A DNA stretch of 6,785 nucleotides from CAZHWR01 sp964536085 (lineage in GTDB: Bacteria > Bacillota > Clostridia > Oscillospirales > Ruminococcaceae), in NCBI GenBank assembly GCA_964536085.1, contig CAZHWR010000069.1, positions 1 through 6,785 of the forward strand, in the 5' to 3' direction. The position numbers were made by a program, and so were the translations under genes. The notes beneath the pieces are model-generated. The model did not search any database and had not been told where the DNA came from. It was given only the letters and a program-made list of their open reading frames with translations. Positions 6,223 to 6,785 of this stretch are shown in pieces. Position 1 is the first letter of the stretch, and each line of letters starts with the position of its first letter.

Positions 6223-6785
6223 ATGAAACCGCTGATTCGGCGTTTAATTGCAGCTTTGGTCACCGCACTGCTCGCCTGTCCCGCACTGGCTGTGCCGCCC
6301 GCTGTCGGCGCGGCGACCGTGACCGAGCAGATCAGTGATGCGCAAAGCTATAAGGAAAACGAAAATGTGCTGATTTTCACCTGCGGAACGCAGGAGGTCA
6401 CTGTGGAGCTCTGTACCGCGAGAACCGCACGTATACAACTCTCGGTCGCAGGCGCGGACGGCTACCGTCCCGACGATCCCGAATATTACATGGTACAGAA
6501 AAATGCATGGGACGCCGTCGAAAAAACAGTGACCGACAACGGCGACTATATCGGAATTCGTACCGACGCAATGGAAATTCGCGTGCAGAAAAGTCCGTTC
6601 CGCGTTGGCATGTACACACTTGACGGCAAGCTAATCAGCAAGGATGCGGACGACCAGGGCATGTATTGGGACAGCACCGGAGTACGCGGTGTTAAAAAGA
6701 CGGAAAGCACCGAGAACGCCGGCGGAATTTTCGGTTTCGGCTCGGGCGATCACGGACGGCGGTCTAACCTAAACCGCTACAACAC
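6223..6785 (+). CDS. N-terminal part of a secreted GH31 family glycosidase (3' end outside window)
   Basis: The frame is open from ATG 6223 to the window end (187 codons plus two bases). Residues 1-31 look like a signal peptide: MKPLIRRL, a hydrophobic core, then cleavage near P-A-V-G-A-A. An L-L-A-C tetrad at 16-19 could instead act as a lipoprotein box, though Leu before Ala-Cys is not ideal. The rest resembles the GH31 N-terminal beta-sandwich: R-I-Q-L-S, a T-D-A-M-E-I-R-V strand, K-S-P-F-R-V and the Y-T-L-D-G-K turn, then GGIFGFGSGDHGRRSNLNR, the counterpart of the family's F-G-x-G-E ... L-N-R stretch that lines the active site. The catalytic barrel with its aspartates lies beyond the edge, so substrate (alpha-glucoside, alpha-xyloside, alpha-galactoside or alpha-GalNAc) cannot be assigned. 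Its own promoter and the terminator before it argue for separate transcription from GH92. Confidence 0.82.
   Translation, partial: MKPLIRRLIAALVTALLACPALAVPPAVGAATVTEQISDAQSYKENENVLIFTCGTQEVTVELCTARTARIQLSVAGADGYRPDDPEYYMVQKNAWDAVEKTVTDNGDYIGIRTDAMEIRVQKSPFRVGMYTLDGKLISKDADDQGMYWDSTGVRGVKKTESTENAGGIFGFGSGDHGRRSNLNRYN

Overview
The window reads as part of a chromosome of a Gram-positive anaerobe of the Clostridia type (Bacillota), probably from a gut or another glycan-rich habitat. This rests on strong purine-rich ribosome binding sites, rho-independent terminators, and very large secreted proteins ending in InlB-type repeats, a Cys/His module and cell-wall-binding-like repeats, with no LPXTG, dockerin or Bacteroidetes-type secretion tail. 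The species cannot be named from the sequence alone.

Layout, all on the + strand: (1) positions 2-331 are the 3' end of a gene whose visible part is only a lysine-rich repeat tail, closed by a strong terminator (335-377) and a second hairpin (378-405). (2) A 296-base spacer holds the likely promoter and ribosome binding site of the next gene. (3) 628-5754 encodes a 1708-residue secreted GH92-family alpha-mannosidase with a long modular C-terminal half: three copies of an unnamed module (A) alternating with two InlB-like repeats, then a Cys/His module, then the same lysine-rich tail as the upstream gene. (4) A 468-base spacer carries short repeats, a strong terminator (5912-5955), and a promoter framed by an imperfect inverted repeat (6123-6175). 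(5) From 6223 to the window end lies the 5' part of a secreted GH31-family glycosidase that continues off the edge.

The genes look like neighbours in an extracellular glycan-degradation cluster rather than one operon, because each unit has its own terminator and promoter. GH92 removes alpha-linked mannose; GH31 enzymes act on alpha-glucosides, alpha-xylosides, alpha-galactosides or alpha-GalNAc, depending on subfamily. Together they could trim host or yeast glycans at the cell surface. The standout observation is the shared C-terminal tail: 331 bases at the ends of two different genes align without gaps at 317/331 identical positions (counted by eye), and similarity stops right after the stop codon. 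The tail has 31 Lys, 2 Arg and no Asp or Glu in 109 residues. This suggests an interchangeable, recombination-homogenised tail that may hold several enzymes of this organism on the wall electrostatically.
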